From Vombatus ursinus (lineage: Eukaryota > Chordata > Mammalia > Diprotodontia > Vombatidae), in the NCBI RefSeq assembly GCF_900497805.2, contig NW_020954610.1, positions 24,190,090 to 24,254,089 of the forward strand: a DNA stretch of 64,000 nt. The letters are read 5' to 3'. The notes beneath the pieces are model-generated. The model was not told the DNA's origin. It worked only from the letters and a program-made list of their open reading frames with translations, and did no database searches. The position numbers and the translations under genes are program-made. This document shows positions 1-11,430 of this stretch, piece by piece (position 1 is the first letter of the stretch; each line of letters starts with the position of its first letter).

Positions 1-178
1 ACTGTACAATTACAACTTAAAATGAGGGTTGATAAGGCTAAACACACTGCCCTAAATCACCCAAAAGCTTAAAAAAACCAAACAGGTAAGCTTTAAAAAA
101 CAGTTTCTAGTAAGTGATGCACCATGGGGTAGAAGAAATAAAGAACAATAGGATTTTTAGATCTAATATATGTACTCT

Positions 179-842
179 TGTTGAGGTTCAAGGTGGATTT
201 TAGAGTTGCCACAAAAGAATTCATAGATTCAGCCCATCTTCAAGCCAAACAGAGGCATTTATTGAGAATTACACCTCTCAGAAAGTGGGTTGAGTTCCAA
301 GAGGAAACAGCACCTTAGTAGAGCAAGATATGGATTTTATAGGGTGAATGAAGCTGATTACATAACAGAATATATGAACATACATCACAGAATATATAAT
401 TATTAAAATAGAGGAGGAGATTACTAAAATGAGCAGGGAGCCTCACCTTGTTGAAATTGTGCACGCAATTACCCAGAAGGCATATGGAAAAGCCCACTGG
501 GGAGGCATTTATGTATGACAATGATATAATAATAAGCCTCTAAATTCACCTTAGGTTAGTTCTTTGCTATTACTGTGCAAGCATCCACATAGGCAATGAT
601 TTAGTTGTCAAATATCCTGGTCCATATTCTCTTGGTACTGCTTTTTGATTGGCTGGCTATTGTGGTCCTGTATGGGACAAAATGGCTGCCTGGCTATTGT
701 GGTCCTATCTGAGGCAAAACAGATGATGTGGTTGAGAATATGGGCACACCTGCTACTCTAGTAGGCAATGAGGCATATGAGGAAGTTGGATATTGAGTCT
801 GGGGGCAGCAGCTAGCTAGAGACAGTGGGTAGGATTTCATCA
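179..842 (-). mobile_element. Solo LTR of an endogenous retrovirus (ERV1-like)
   Basis: Seen: read on the minus strand the block starts TGATGA and ends CAACA, so it has TG...CA ends. It carries a TATA box (CTATAAAA, minus, 335-342) and an AATAAA signal about 75 bp further on (minus, 258-263), the usual order in an LTR. A 4-bp direct repeat CTCT flanks it (175-178 and 843-846). The U3 part has an internal repeat (GGCTATTGTGGTCCT, near 655 and 692). Known: 4-bp target duplications are common in gammaretrovirus-like ERV1 elements. Inferred: a solo LTR left by recombination, because no internal retroviral sequence borders it. Old; the exact family is not recognised. Confidence 0.6.
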
Positions 843-1365
843 CTCTGATTTTAAATGAAATGCTTAGGTTCATAGTTTTTAACTATCATAAGTAATCCTG
901 AGACAATTGGATGCCACTGTGAAATACTCTGGGTATAAAGGATTCCTTTATACTGGGGAATTCAACAAAAATATGGATGCTCCCTCAAATTCCCTAATTT
1001 CCCACTTGCCAATATATGCATCTCCTATTACCTATTCTTCAACTTCATATCACGTACACACTGAGATGGTGATAACATTGATCCCGGCATCAACCTAAAA
1101 TTTTCTATTTCCATGTTAATGAACTCTGAAATTCAGAATTCAAAATGTTTCATGATTCTATCTTTCTCCATACTTTATGACACCTAAAACTTCTTCTTTA
1201 GTCTTAGTGAAACCTCCAATCCCTCGACCCTTTAATGTTTTCTCAAGCCATTATCCCTAAAAATAGAAAATTGTGAAGCCATTCACTGAATTTTCCCTCT
1301 TATCATTTCACATCCCTATGACACAATTTTGTGCCATCTCCTTTTTTTACACAAGTCTTTTCAAG

Positions 1366-1368
<3 letters not shown>
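843..1368. other. Unclassified AT-rich sequence
   Basis: No convincing gene or named repeat. The pyrimidine-rich text after about 1200 could be a very decayed upstream part of the L2 element that follows, but I cannot support this. Confidence 0.4.
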
Positions 1369-1404
<36 letters not shown>

Positions 1405-1414
1405 NNNNNNNNNN

Positions 1415-1461
<47 letters not shown>

Positions 1462-1475
1462 TTCTCTCTCCATAT
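1369..1475. repeat. (CT)n microsatellite with a 10-N assembly gap
   Basis: Nearly pure CT repeat of about 100 bp, interrupted by ten N at 1405-1414. The gap sits inside the simple repeat, so the true repeat length is unknown. Open frames here (poly Ser-Leu or Arg-Glu) are artefacts of the dinucleotide. Confidence 0.95.
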
Positions 1476-1499
1476 ATATATGACTCACTTAAATTGAAT

Positions 1500-1566
1500 G
1501 CATGTCAGGACATCACCCTTGTGATGTCCTGGTCCTCTTCAAGAAGGAAGGATGAACAACAATAAC
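1500..1566 (+). mobile_element. SINE 3' tail fragment
   Basis: The motif GTCCTCTTCAAGAAGGAAGG followed by an AACAACAATAACAAC-like tail resembles the 3' end common in marsupial tRNA-derived SINEs. No head is present. Confidence 0.35.
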
Positions 1567-1569
1567 AAC

Positions 1570-2870
1570 TTTTAATCTCATCCCCTCCCAGTGTCTACAG
1601 AAGATTTCCCCCACTGTCATCTTCATGTCTCTGATCTTCAATCTCTATTTTCCATTCTATCCTGGATGCCTATAAACTCACTTGTGAACTTAACTGTTCT
1701 CTGTTAACTATCATCTAATATTTCTCCTTATTTTTTTTAGTGAAACTCCTTGAAAAAATGTTTCTATATATAGTGTTTCTATTTCTTTTCTTCTCACTAT
1801 CCAAGGAGTGAGAACATGCCTGTATAATATGGCTTCTGACCTTATTGTTCAATTGAAACTCCTTTATTTAAAGTTATCATTGAACTCTTAACTGACAAAT
1901 CTAATGGCTTTTTCTCATACTTTGACTTGTTTGCAGCATTTGACACTGTTGATAATCTCTCTCTGGATACTATTTTTCTTGTAAATTTTATGACTGTTTT
2001 TTCTTTGCTCTCCTACTTTCTGACCTCTCTTCAATATCCTTTGTTGGATCATCATCCATGTCATGTTCACTATGTTTTCCTAAAGTTCTGTCCTGAGACC
2101 TTTTATCACACTTTCTGTATTATCTCATTTGTTGATCTTATCAGCCTCCATGAGTTTAATTATCTCTGTGAAGTTGATTCCCACATCTATACATTCATCC
2201 TTATTTTCCCTTCTAAGTTCCAATCCTGTATCACCAATTACCTATTGGGTGTTACAAACTGAGTGTCTGCTAGGAATCTTAAACTTAATTATATCCAAAA
2301 CATAATTCAATATCTTTACTCCCAAACCCTCCCTTCTTCCAAATTTTCCAATTGATGGTGAGAACACTACCATCCTCCAAGTCACCCAGATTCATAACAT
2401 TGGAATTATCACTGATTCCTCTCTCTCATTTACCTTACATAACCAATCTATAGCCAAATCTCATTATTTCTACCATCACAATTTCTCTCATATGTGTCCC
2501 CTTTACTCCACTCATACAGCCATTACTTTACCTAGGTCCACATCATTTCTTTCCTGAACTATAGTAAAACTTTCTAATTAGTCTCCCTGCTTTAAGTCTC
2601 TTACTACTCCAAGCCATCTTCCATAAATTTGATTTTCTTAAAACTTAAGTCTGAACATAACAGCTATCCTCCCTAATAAACTTCAATTGTTCTCTTTAAT
2701 CTCTAGAATTTAACATAAAGCACTCTGACATTTAAAGTCCTTCAAAAACAGGCCCTTTCTAACACTTCTAGTCATCTTGTACTCATGTTTTCTCCCTCTT
2801 TATGTCCCTAGAATATAGCACAATGCCTGGCAAGGAACAATTACTTCATAAATGATTGTTGATTGATTTA
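1570..2870 (+). mobile_element. LINE L2 (CR1 clade), RT region to 3' end, decayed
   Basis: L2 encodes an APE-type endonuclease and reverse transcriptase. The recognisable RT stretch starts near 1740 and includes FDTVD (about 1939) and DLISLHEFNY (about 2134), which correspond to the L2 motifs FDTVDH and DLISSHGFNY. The catalytic Y-A-D-D box is degenerate (VDSH). Later come the L2 phrases for LQSCITN and for the C-terminal RT region. The 3' end shows the L2 tail (ATAGCACAATGCCTGGCAA..., then TTGATTGATT repeats). Longest surviving frame is about 111 codons (1927-2262). 5'-truncated and non-functional; an ancient copy. Confidence 0.8.
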
Positions 2871-3345
2871 CATATAGACGAGAAACTATCAGCTCAAAAA
2901 TAATGCTTTTTAAAGATAATGATAAAGAGTATTGAATAATAAAAAGCAATGTTTCTGAATTATTACTTCATTCAAGAAATAATATAAAACAATTGATTTG
3001 ATACCACCTAGTGGATATGTTCATACTTTGAAAGAGCTACTAGTCATGGCTCATGAAGGAAAAAGATAATTTCAAACTATATTTAGTACTGACAAAATTA
3101 GAGAAATTGACAAAAATATTCAAATTTTGCATGATGTGATGATTAAAACTTGAGAAAGTTATCATAAGTTGTGGTGAGTTTTAAATACTAATTATATAAT
3201 AATGTATAACTTTTTCAATAGTGTGAAAAAAATCATTTGGTTATTTTTTTCTAAGAATTTGAAGAGGTACAGTAAAAGATATATGCCCTATAGTGAAGAG
3301 GAAGAAACAGATAGGAAAACATTTCCCACCTCCAGTCCTTTGGTT
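2871..3345. other. Unclassified AT-rich sequence
   Basis: I see no gene, RNA or repeat family here. Confidence 0.4.
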
Positions 3346-3480
3346 CATAATTCAGTCATTCATTCATTAATATGAAACATTATTTATTAAATAGATATTA
3401 CAGTGTATAAAGGGGCACTTGAGGAAATATAAAGAAGAGATCATCTCTGCCCTAAAATAATATATAATTTAGTGGGTAGT
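3346..3480 (-). mobile_element. LINE L2 3' tail fragment
   Basis: CATTCATTCATTAATATG, TTATTTATTAAATAG and CTCTGCCCTAAAATAATAT follow the order of the antisense L2 tail (tail repeats, AATAAA region, 'ctgccctcaaggagc' region). Very diverged. Confidence 0.5.
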
Positions 3481-3499
3481 GAGTGGGGGACCTTATATT

Positions 3500-3725
3500 T
3501 ATATGGCTCAGGACATTTTAAAAGCATTTTTTATTCACTTAATCTTGACAACAACACTGTGAGGCATGAAATTACGGTGAGAGTTAACAGGGGCAGGTGA
3601 GGTAGTAATCATTCCAAATTTACAAGTGAGGAAACAAGTTGAAAGACTATCCCAAAATCTCATACCTACTGAGTGGCACATCCAATTATTCTGACTCATT
3701 TCCTAGTATTCTTTTCATTATATCA
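3500..3725 (-). mobile_element. MIR-like CORE-SINE fragment
   Basis: Order of motifs matches an antisense MIR: TATTCACTTAATCTTGACAA, CACTGTGAGG, TTTACAAGTGAGGAAAC, then a decayed 'cacacagctagtaagtggc' region and 'gactc'. Old copy. Confidence 0.55.
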
Positions 3726-3739
3726 TGCTATCTCCCTTC

Positions 3740-4835
3740 AGTCTTAAGGGGGAAATTTAATTCCTGCAGTGGCTTCCAGAAGTGTATGCTTTCTAAAGTG
3801 CTTTAAAAACAATGCAGGAAAAGTACCCTTGGAGAGCTTAGTAGTGATCATCCATTATTTAGAGAAATTTTTGGGCAAAATAGGGAAGTATAGTAGGGAC
3901 AGTGCCAGGTATTTATCAAGAATTCAGATGAAAATATGAAAGAAAATATATGTCTAAAGGGAATAAAATAATGTCCTGACTTTTGTCATTGATTATGAGG
4001 TTAACTTCAGTGAGAAATGAGACCAATGGTTTGAGGAGATGAGTGAAGAGTGAAGACTGTAGAGCTAACTATTTTTGTAATGAGCAAATATAGTATTTAA
4101 AGTGAACAGGAGCAAGAATTATACATTCATATAACATATTTGGCTATCCTAGAACTGAATGGTTTTTAAAGAAAATAATCTTTAGAACAAACATCAGAGA
4201 ATATCCCAAAACTGCAAATATGGGACTTAGGACAAGGTATAGAGAAGAAGACAAAACAAATTTCTCTATGCTTACTTCAGAGCTTTTTTCAATAACTAAA
4301 AGTTATTTTATATCTGGGATGTTCCATTAAGTAATCTAACTTTTTAAAGTAAAATAAAAATTATTTGGGTAGGAATGGTTTTATTTCTAATTACTACTAA
4401 AGTCTGATTTCATTTTGTTTTAGGATTTCATCTTTAAAATGTGTTATTTTGAACTAGAAAAACATCAACAAATATGAACTTTCCATAAGAAAAGAAAAAG
4501 AGGCTTATATGAAATGCAAATCTTTTATTTACAGCTTGTTCCTTTTTTTTAGTATCTAATACACTTGTGACACTAGTTTCAAAGTTTCCCTGCTTTTCTG
4601 TGTTTCCCTCTGAACTTCCTTCTATTCTTTTGTGTGCTCTATGAAATGTTTCATTGACATTATTTTCTTTTTCCCCATTTAGCAATAGTATCACTTTCCC
4701 TGTCCCTCCAAATTATCACACACACACACCCCTTAAAAAAGTCTTCCCTTACAACAAATAAGGATTAGTTAAGCAAAACACATCAATGCACTGACTTTTT
4801 ATCTGAAAATGTATATTTCATTCTAAACTTCTAGT
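3740..4835. other. Unclassified AT-rich sequence
   Basis: No supportable gene or repeat. An 86-codon minus-strand frame (4434-4694) has no recognisable domain and is probably chance. A short CA run lies at 4719-4729. Confidence 0.4.
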
Positions 4836-4839
4836 CTGT

Positions 4840-5345
4840 CATCTCTGTCTCAAGAGGTGGAATGAATGCTTCATCAGTCTTCTGAAATTATGATTGGTTG
4901 TTTCATAGTTAATGTTTTTCAATAAATTTTTTTAAAATTTCCAATGTTATAGTCATTGTACAATTTTTTTTTAGCTCTGCTCACTTTACTCTGCATCAAT
5001 TCAAATAAATCTCTACTTTCTCTGAATTTTTCCTTTCCATCATTTCTTATAGCACAATAATACTCCATTGCATTGATATGGGATCATTTGGTCAGTCGTC
5101 ACCCAAAAGATATTTCTCCTCTTTAATTTCAAGTTTTATTCTACAATAAAAAAGTGCTGCCATGAATTTTTCAACATATGGACTTATCCAGCTTCAGTTA
5201 CCTATGTATCAAGCGTCACACTATCTGTGCTCACATCAGCAGATTTCTGGCTGTCTTTTTGTGTCTTTTTATCAAATGGATAAAAGTGTTTACTGTAGTT
5301 TCTCTTGGGATATCCTGATCATTATTTGATCTGACACCCTTTAGA
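4840..5345 (-). mobile_element. L1 ORF2 C-terminal and 3'UTR fragment, old
   Basis: The plus strand reads AGCTCTGCTCACTTTACTC, CATTTCTTATAGCACAATAA and ATACTCCATTGCATTG, in the same order as the antisense C-terminal coding text of L1 ORF2 seen in the younger copy at 11638-12360 (LSEVSRTKRT and NGIxYYCAIR-type motifs). Strongly diverged and 5'-truncated. Confidence 0.65.
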
Positions 5346-5357
5346 GATCATTGCTGG

Positions 5358-5358
<1 letters not shown>

Positions 5359-5413
<55 letters not shown>

Positions 5414-5510
5414 CACATATATATACATATTCACATACATACATATATGTATATGTAACATGTGTGTATGTGTATATATCTACATATATATGTATATAGA
5501 TATGTCTGGC
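5359..5510. repeat. (TG)n microsatellite running into TATA/TACA repeats
   Basis: About 50 bp of pure TG from 5369, then interrupted ACATATATAC-type repeats to 5510. The poly(Cys-Val) open frame across it is an artefact. Confidence 0.9.
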
Positions 5511-6080
5511 TCTTCTGTGACCTATTATATCACCATTTTAACAAGAAGTAGAAAAGGTAATTATACATATAGAGGCAACAATTTATATTTAATTGAGCCC
5601 TCCACTTTATGGAGGAGGGAGGGAGCAACTGGTCAATTAACCCTGGCAATTGGAGACAGGAATCCTCCATTCAGCTCAAGAAGATAGCAAGATGTGCATA
5701 TGTAGTCTGCTTCATTTAATGATATGGGGATTATTTTTTTGAAATAGTAAAGAGACAGCCTGAATGAGAAAAGAACAAATTTAAAATATTTTTATACAAT
5801 TTTAAAAATGAGTTATGACATTGTTATTCTAAGGAAAGCTTGGAAGTTGAGTGTTTTCTTTTGTCTTTGTGTTGTTTGTTTTTAATGAATGGTGGAGAGT
5901 GGTGGAGAATTCCATATTCATTGACAGAAGCAGGACACATCTTTGAAGGGAAGCATAAATTTTGGACTATGTTGATCATTGAGAATTCGCCTCTCCCAAA
6001 CAACTCTTGACTGTGTTAGGATGCATTAGATGACAAAGCATGTAGAAAAGTCTGTTTAATTACTCAAGAAGAACTATGAT
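5511..6080. other. Unclassified sequence
   Basis: No gene or repeat family recognised. Confidence 0.4.
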
Positions 6081-6084
6081 CAAG

Positions 6085-6235
6085 TTAAGACTTTGTTATT
6101 TACTAGCTGTGTGACTTTGATAAAGTCATTTCTACTGCCTGGGATAGAGTATCTCATATGTAACATGAAGGCATTACACCAGATGTGTGCTAAGGTCTCT
6201 TCTGGCTTTAACATCTTGTTCTTCACCCTGGATCT
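6085..6235 (+). mobile_element. MIR-like CORE-SINE fragment
   Basis: TTACTAGCTGTGTGACTTTG is the conserved CORE-SINE box, followed by 'taaagtcatttct', 'gtaacatgaaggcat' and 'ctaaggtctcttctggctt', the normal order towards the SINE 3' end. Confidence 0.65.
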
Positions 6236-6474
6236 TTGATGTTATGAACTATTTTATCCTAAGAACATTTATTATTACTTGGTGCATATTTTTCTCTTTA
6301 AAGTACCAAATCTCTTCTAACTGGTTAGAATGCAGATATCAGCATTTACATGTGACATGTTAATTGCCAGTTGTCTACAACTTAATCATTATATCATATT
6401 CATTATCAAGAATCATTTCAGTTAGAAAAATATACTTGCCATTTTCCACTACTGTAATAACATCATATTGTTAG

Positions 6475-6560
6475 GTTAAATATATATATAGGTATATCAA
6501 CATATCTATCTATATATATACATCTATATCTATCTATCTATCTATATATATGTATATATA
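6475..6560. repeat. (TATC)n/(TA)n microsatellite
   Basis: Interrupted TATA and TATC repeats; no other content. Confidence 0.85.
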
Positions 6561-6779
6561 AAAAATGATAGCCCCATCATGGTACTCCCTCTCCCACCCC
6601 AGTAAATCTTTCACCTTCAACTCTATTTTTAGCTAAATAATTACATTGTTTTGACTTTTGTACTCATTTTGTAATTCATCCCAAATTCTTCTCCTAATGG
6701 GTCAGCATGACCACAACTTTTGCCACTGTGTCAGTTCCATTATGTTTGGGTCTCCTCACCCACATATTGTAGAGTGATA

Positions 6780-6950
6780 AACTTGAAAATATACTATGCA
6801 GGTAGGGTTGGGGGACATGAGTTCAAGTCTTGACTTGTTTCCTGATAGTTGTGTGACCATAAACAAGTGACTTTATTTCAGGGTTTTAGGTTCCTCATCT
6901 TTAAAATGATATCTAAAGTACTTTCTTATTTTTTACTATCTTTTGACATT
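6780..6950 (+). mobile_element. MIR-like CORE-SINE fragment
   Basis: GACATGAGTTCAAGTCTTGA, GTTGTGTGACCATAAACAAG and GTTCCTCATCTTTAAAATG follow the SINE order from A/B box region to CORE to 3' end. Confidence 0.6.
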
Positions 6951-7690
6951 TATTTTTATGTTAGTCCATAAGGCAGTTTTAAGAGGGTAGCATTGGCCTC
7001 TGACTTTCTTTCATCATGACACTTTCATCAGTGTCTAGATCATCCATATCTAAATCTATGATTTTTTCATCTCAGTTCTTTCATTCTCCCATACCTTCTT
7101 TCACTGCTTTTCCTTTTCCTTTTTATGGAAAAAATGTTTTAACAGTATCTGCGATGTGTTTTAATAAAATATGTAGCATTTGTCAGTCTGCAGAGACTAT
7201 ACAGTTCCTCAATTACATACTACAAACATACACAAAATAAATATGAAGAATTTTAGGGAGAAAGGTAGCTAACAGCTGGTAGGATTGGGAATGGTTTCAT
7301 GAAGAATGAAGTGCTCGAGATAAGTCTTGAAAGAAATAATGGATTCTATAAACCAGAATGAGAAGAAAAGCATTTCATACATCAGGGCAGTCAGTATAAA
7401 AAGAATGATATGAGTAAAATAAGTCCTGTGTGTGAGGAATTGCAAGAATGTCAATTTAGCTAGATTGAAAAGAGATAAAAGCCAATAACTTGAGGATCAG
7501 TAGTGTGTAATGAAGGTTTTGTTGTTTGTTTTTTTGGTTTGTTTGTTTGGTTGGTTTGGTTTATGAGTATTGTATAAAACTAAATGCTCAATTGAGAGAG
7601 CAGGGGAAAAGAGGAGGTCTGGGAGGTTTCCAGAAAGGCAAAGAGTGGGATAATAATGAATTAGGGAAGAGTAAAATACTTGCACTTCCT
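6951..7690. other. Unclassified sequence with a GTTT/GGTTT run
   Basis: No supportable gene. 7518-7560 is a GTTT/GGTTT simple repeat. The 60-75-codon frames here lack recognisable motifs. Confidence 0.4.
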
Positions 7691-7691
7691 A

Positions 7692-7790
7692 CCCAACAGG
7701 ATTAGTGAGAGAATCAAACAAGATGATTATATAAAGCACTTTACAAGAGTAAAGAAATTTATGAATGAGTTATTATTTTTATTACAATGA
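7692..7790 (+). mobile_element. MIR 3' tail fragment
   Basis: AGGATTAGTGAGAGAATCAA, ATATAAAGCACTTTACAA and TTATTATTTTTATTA match the MIR 3' end in order. Confidence 0.6.
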
Positions 7791-8344
7791 TGGTAATCAT
7801 CTTTACAAAAAAGTCAGGACTACACACATATAAAGGCATCACTCAAACTTATATTAGTAATAGTAAAGGACACAGTAAAGAACAAATATAGACAAAAAGG
7901 AAAATATTCCCTCGATTTTTAGCTTTGGTAATCCAATGAATTAAATGAATTTAAATCTCACAGAATTTACTATTTTTCTAAATAGCATGTGAAAGATCTT
8001 ATTCACTATTGTTAATATATTTTAGATTAATCCTGTATTCAAGCCTGTTCTTCCACGTTTACCTAGGTAGTTTTACTAAGATGAATTAAATGGATATTTT
8101 TCAGTGTAGATAGCTATGGTTATGAATTTATATGATAATATGATTGAATAGGTTTGGTATGGAATATACTGTTATGCAATATTTTCAGTGCTAGATACTT
8201 TTAATGAGAAAATTAATTTGAAAATCAAATTTACAGTAATCCTGACTAGTATGTACTGATTGGGAGCCATCAAAATCAACAAGAAACATAGAATTATAGA
8301 AAAGATAATTAAATGAAACAGACACTCAATTCACACAGTGTCTG
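7791..8344. other. Unclassified AT-rich sequence
   Basis: No gene or repeat family recognised. Confidence 0.4.
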
Positions 8345-8485
8345 GGAGTATACGATCATTGACTCAGAGCTAAAAGGGATCTTAGAGGTCATCTAGTACA
8401 CTCCCTCACTTAACAAATGAGGAAACTGCAGACAAGAGAGTTAAAGTGATTCACGTCCACAGAGTGGACTGTGGTATATAAATTG
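8345..8485 (-). mobile_element. MIR3-like SINE fragment
   Basis: ATTGACTCAGAGCTAAAAGG, CTTAGAGGTCATCTAGTACA and ACAAATGAGGAAACTGCAGA follow the common mammalian MIR3-type antisense text. Could alternatively be a CR1/L3 tail at its left end. Confidence 0.55.
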
Positions 8486-9355
8486 TTGGCTTATAGATCC
8501 CTCTGTATAGATCTACTCTGCTTGAGTAGATAATATAATTTATGATTGTCATATCACTCATTCAAGCAACAATTATTTGATTGACTACTATGTGAAAATT
8601 GCTTACTTGATGAGTACATAAATAGCTTCTAGGATACTCAGGCTTTTTGAAAACTGTTCTTAAGTAAATAAACATTCTTCTGGCAATGCCTTTTTTTATT
8701 AGTAACTTACTTAGCAAATAATTTTCTCCTAATTATTACAAAAAGTTCATCCTTTCCCAGGCTCTATTGAATGTATTAACATTTTTGAATCATGGCCATA
8801 TAACTTTGAGGTTATACTATTTTGTATAAATGTTAGACATTTTCCTGAGACAAAAGCTCCAGTGCACTGCTTTTTTTCCCCCTTTATTTCTCATTATGTG
8901 TAATACCTCAGCTCATGAGATCTTGGAAACTTTATGTGTGATAGCCCCAGTAGACTCAGATTAACTCTAAAATTGACAGCATACTGCTCACAATAACACA
9001 GAAACACTTTATTAAAAGAAGAAAAAAATCACTATTGAATGTGACTATTAGTCCCAAAGATCTATCTAAATTTTTATTAACCAATTATATTGTTAGGAAT
9101 CATTTGGCAGTTATCCACCCTCTAGGAAGTAATTTCTTCATTTGATCTGGTCTGCCCATCTAAAGGAGAGGAAGGCTCCCCCCCCCCACACACACACCCC
9201 TTTCTTCTTTCCCTCCCTTCTCTTCCTACTATGTTTCATGACTTCTTCCATTTTTGTAGCATAATTATTTGGGATTCATGAAAACTTTCCAACTGGATAA
9301 AGATGAATTTCTAGAGTTTTTAATATTTTTGTGTTGTCTCCCCTGTGCAAAATGA
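8486..9355. other. Unclassified sequence with a C-run
   Basis: No gene recognised. A poly-C/CA run lies at 9178-9198. ACACTTTATTAAAAG near 9005 resembles an antisense polyadenylation signal but has no LTR context. Confidence 0.4.
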
Positions 9356-9359
9356 GAAC

Positions 9360-9520
9360 TTCTTTACCCGATCCAATCCAATCCAAAAAGACCTTATTAA
9401 GTTGCCACTATCTGCAAGATCCTGTGCTAGGTGCTCAGAGATACAAAGACAAAATTGAAAAAAAAAGTCCCTTCCCTCAAGGAGTTTACATTTTATTTGG
9501 GCATGCTATACCTAGCTCTT
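9360..9520 (-). mobile_element. LINE L2 3' tail fragment
   Basis: CTGTGCTAGGTGCTCAGAGA, TACAAAGACAAAATTG and CCCTCAAGGAGTTTACATTT follow the antisense L2-type tail in order. Confidence 0.65.
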
Positions 9521-9854
9521 CCCTTGTGCCACCATTTTCTTCTCATACCTCTTTTCTAGCTCTAATCCTTACTCTTTTATCTTGGTTTCATCCAGTCTTT
9601 ATTAGTGACCATCCCTACCCTTTCAAGTAAATATCACTAATAAGTAAATATCACTGGAAAGAGATAGGAAGAAAGGGAACAGAAACCAGTATTTTGTACA
9701 TTGCCCACAACATATTATGGACAATGCCACAAATAGGGATAAGGAGCAGACTTATGATTTCAGTGGTATAGAGAACTTCTGGATGAGAAAACTCACTCTA
9801 CTAAAGTAGGTCAGCACCTTCTCTGCAACTAAGAGTGCTAAAAAAGTTGCCTGG

Positions 9855-9970
9855 AACACTCAGATGTTAAATGACTTGCCCAGAGTCACCCAGCCAGTAT
9901 GTTGGGGAGGCAAGCTTGAATAGAGGACTGCCTGTCACACCTAATATTACTTTCTTCATATTGATAGGGG
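9855..9970 (-). mobile_element. CORE-SINE fragment
   Basis: AAATGACTTGCCCAGAGTCA, CCCAGCCAGTATG and 'gaggcaagcttgaa...ggactgcctgtca' match the antisense CORE-SINE. Confidence 0.6.
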
Positions 9971-10164
9971 CTTACTCCATTTGAATCAGATTATAGAAAC
10001 CTTGGGATTAGAAGTATTGTGTTTCCATTGCAAGCTATTTAAGAAAAAAAAAAACAAATCAAAACAAAACCTTACCAATTATCAGAACAACAGAGAACCA
10101 TTGTGTTACCTAAATAGTGTAGTTATTTTTAAAATGAAATTTAGTGGATGTGTTCTAAACTACT

Positions 10165-10285
10165 GTTGACTACTAAGTCACTTAACCTTTTCCTAGGCCT
10201 CAGTTTCCTCATCTGTAAAATGAGAGAATTGGACTTGATGACTTCTGAGGTCACTTGTAACTGTAAATCTGTGAGCCTATAATCA
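10165..10285 (+). mobile_element. MIR/Mon-1-like SINE fragment
   Basis: CCTCAGTTTCCTCATCTGTA, then AAATGAGAGAATTGGACTTG and 'gaggtcact', the conserved 3' half of a CORE-SINE. Confidence 0.7.
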
Positions 10286-10588
10286 AGCCCAATTTTCCTT
10301 GTTTATTATTTAAAAAAAAAACTGAAACCAGAAACAGCAGTGGCAGTTTAAACTCAATTTTTGAATCAAATTTCAGTAACTATTAATCCATATGCCCATT
10401 TTCTTATCTATATGAAATCTTTGTGATACTCTTATATCAAGGGTATCATTGATCAAAACATGAAAAGAAAGGTTTTCATAAATTATTTTCCAGTTTTTCC
10501 ATTTATATTATTAAGAGATATAGAAAATATAAGATTCCTTTCCTTGTTTACTAAGCACAAAAACATAATTTGACTTAATAGACTAAAA

Positions 10589-10761
10589 CAGAGGTGTTAA
10601 ACTAAAACTACTCTGAACCTAGGACCACATTGAAATATAATTCAGAACTGTATAACAAAATGAGTAAACATACAATACAACTTGGATAATATTAATTTGT
10701 GATTTTCTAAGTCACTATGAGGCACATAGGGCTCCATTTCTATTTGAGTTTGGTACCACTG
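10589..10761. mobile_element. Non-autonomous hAT element (MITE)
   Basis: A 173-bp element with terminal inverted repeats: left CAGAGGTGTTAAACT, right (reverse complement) CAGTGGTACCAAACT. No coding capacity. The same family recurs at 48939-49120 (shared terminal text and shared interior 'aacaaaatgagtaaac' and 'gattttctaagtca'). Target duplication has decayed. Confidence 0.65.
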
Positions 10762-11344
10762 AAGTTCTCCTCCAACAATATATATAATCATATTTCATTA
10801 TAAATTATATCATACAGATCATATTGCATTATGGATTATGATAGATTATATTCCAGTAGATATGTGAGCAAAGAGATGCCTTTGCTCAGCAATCCTAAGT
10901 GTATAAATATCAGTTTATTTCTAAAACAAGAAGACAGCCCTTATGGGCGGTGTCTTGAAAAAGTAATATATTCCAGCTCTGCCAGTATCCTTGGATAAAG
11001 AAGAGATAGGACTGTTGCTTGCAATAGATAACGAGTAACAAATAAAGAGTTAACCACTGTGAATGGTATTTAGAAGATAGAGAAAAGGAGAGATGTTAAT
11101 AGACTAGAGAATGATAAATATGCCAATTAACAGAAAAAGGGAAAGAATGGTTGGAGTTTGCAAAGATTATGCTGGTGACCTTGGCCTTGATTCCTGGCAA
11201 AATTCTAAAGTAGATAATTTATTTCTAGAATAAATAATTTTTTACAATGGCTAGTAAGTATTTAGAATGGAAGGCACTTATCATAAAAGCCATCATAGCT
11301 TCTTTAAGAGTGAATCATATGTTCCTATCATTATTTTTTTTATG
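10762..11344. other. Unclassified AT-rich sequence
   Basis: No gene or repeat family recognised. Confidence 0.4.
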
Positions 11345-11430
11345 GATAGAGCAATTAGGTATGTAGAAAAAAAGATTAGTGTATTGGACTAGATGATCTA
11401 ACCTCTTTTTAGCTCTCTACTATCATATAA
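11345..11430 (+). mobile_element. SINE 3' fragment
   Basis: GTATTGGACTAGATGATCTA then 'agctctctactatcatata' matches the 3' part of MIR-like SINEs. Confidence 0.45.

Noticed and set aside
1273-1565. Three open frames over the CT repeat
   Set aside because: Translation of a dinucleotide repeat across an N gap.
8980-9030. Antisense AATAAA next to an A-rich stretch as an LTR remnant
   Set aside because: No other LTR hallmark nearby.
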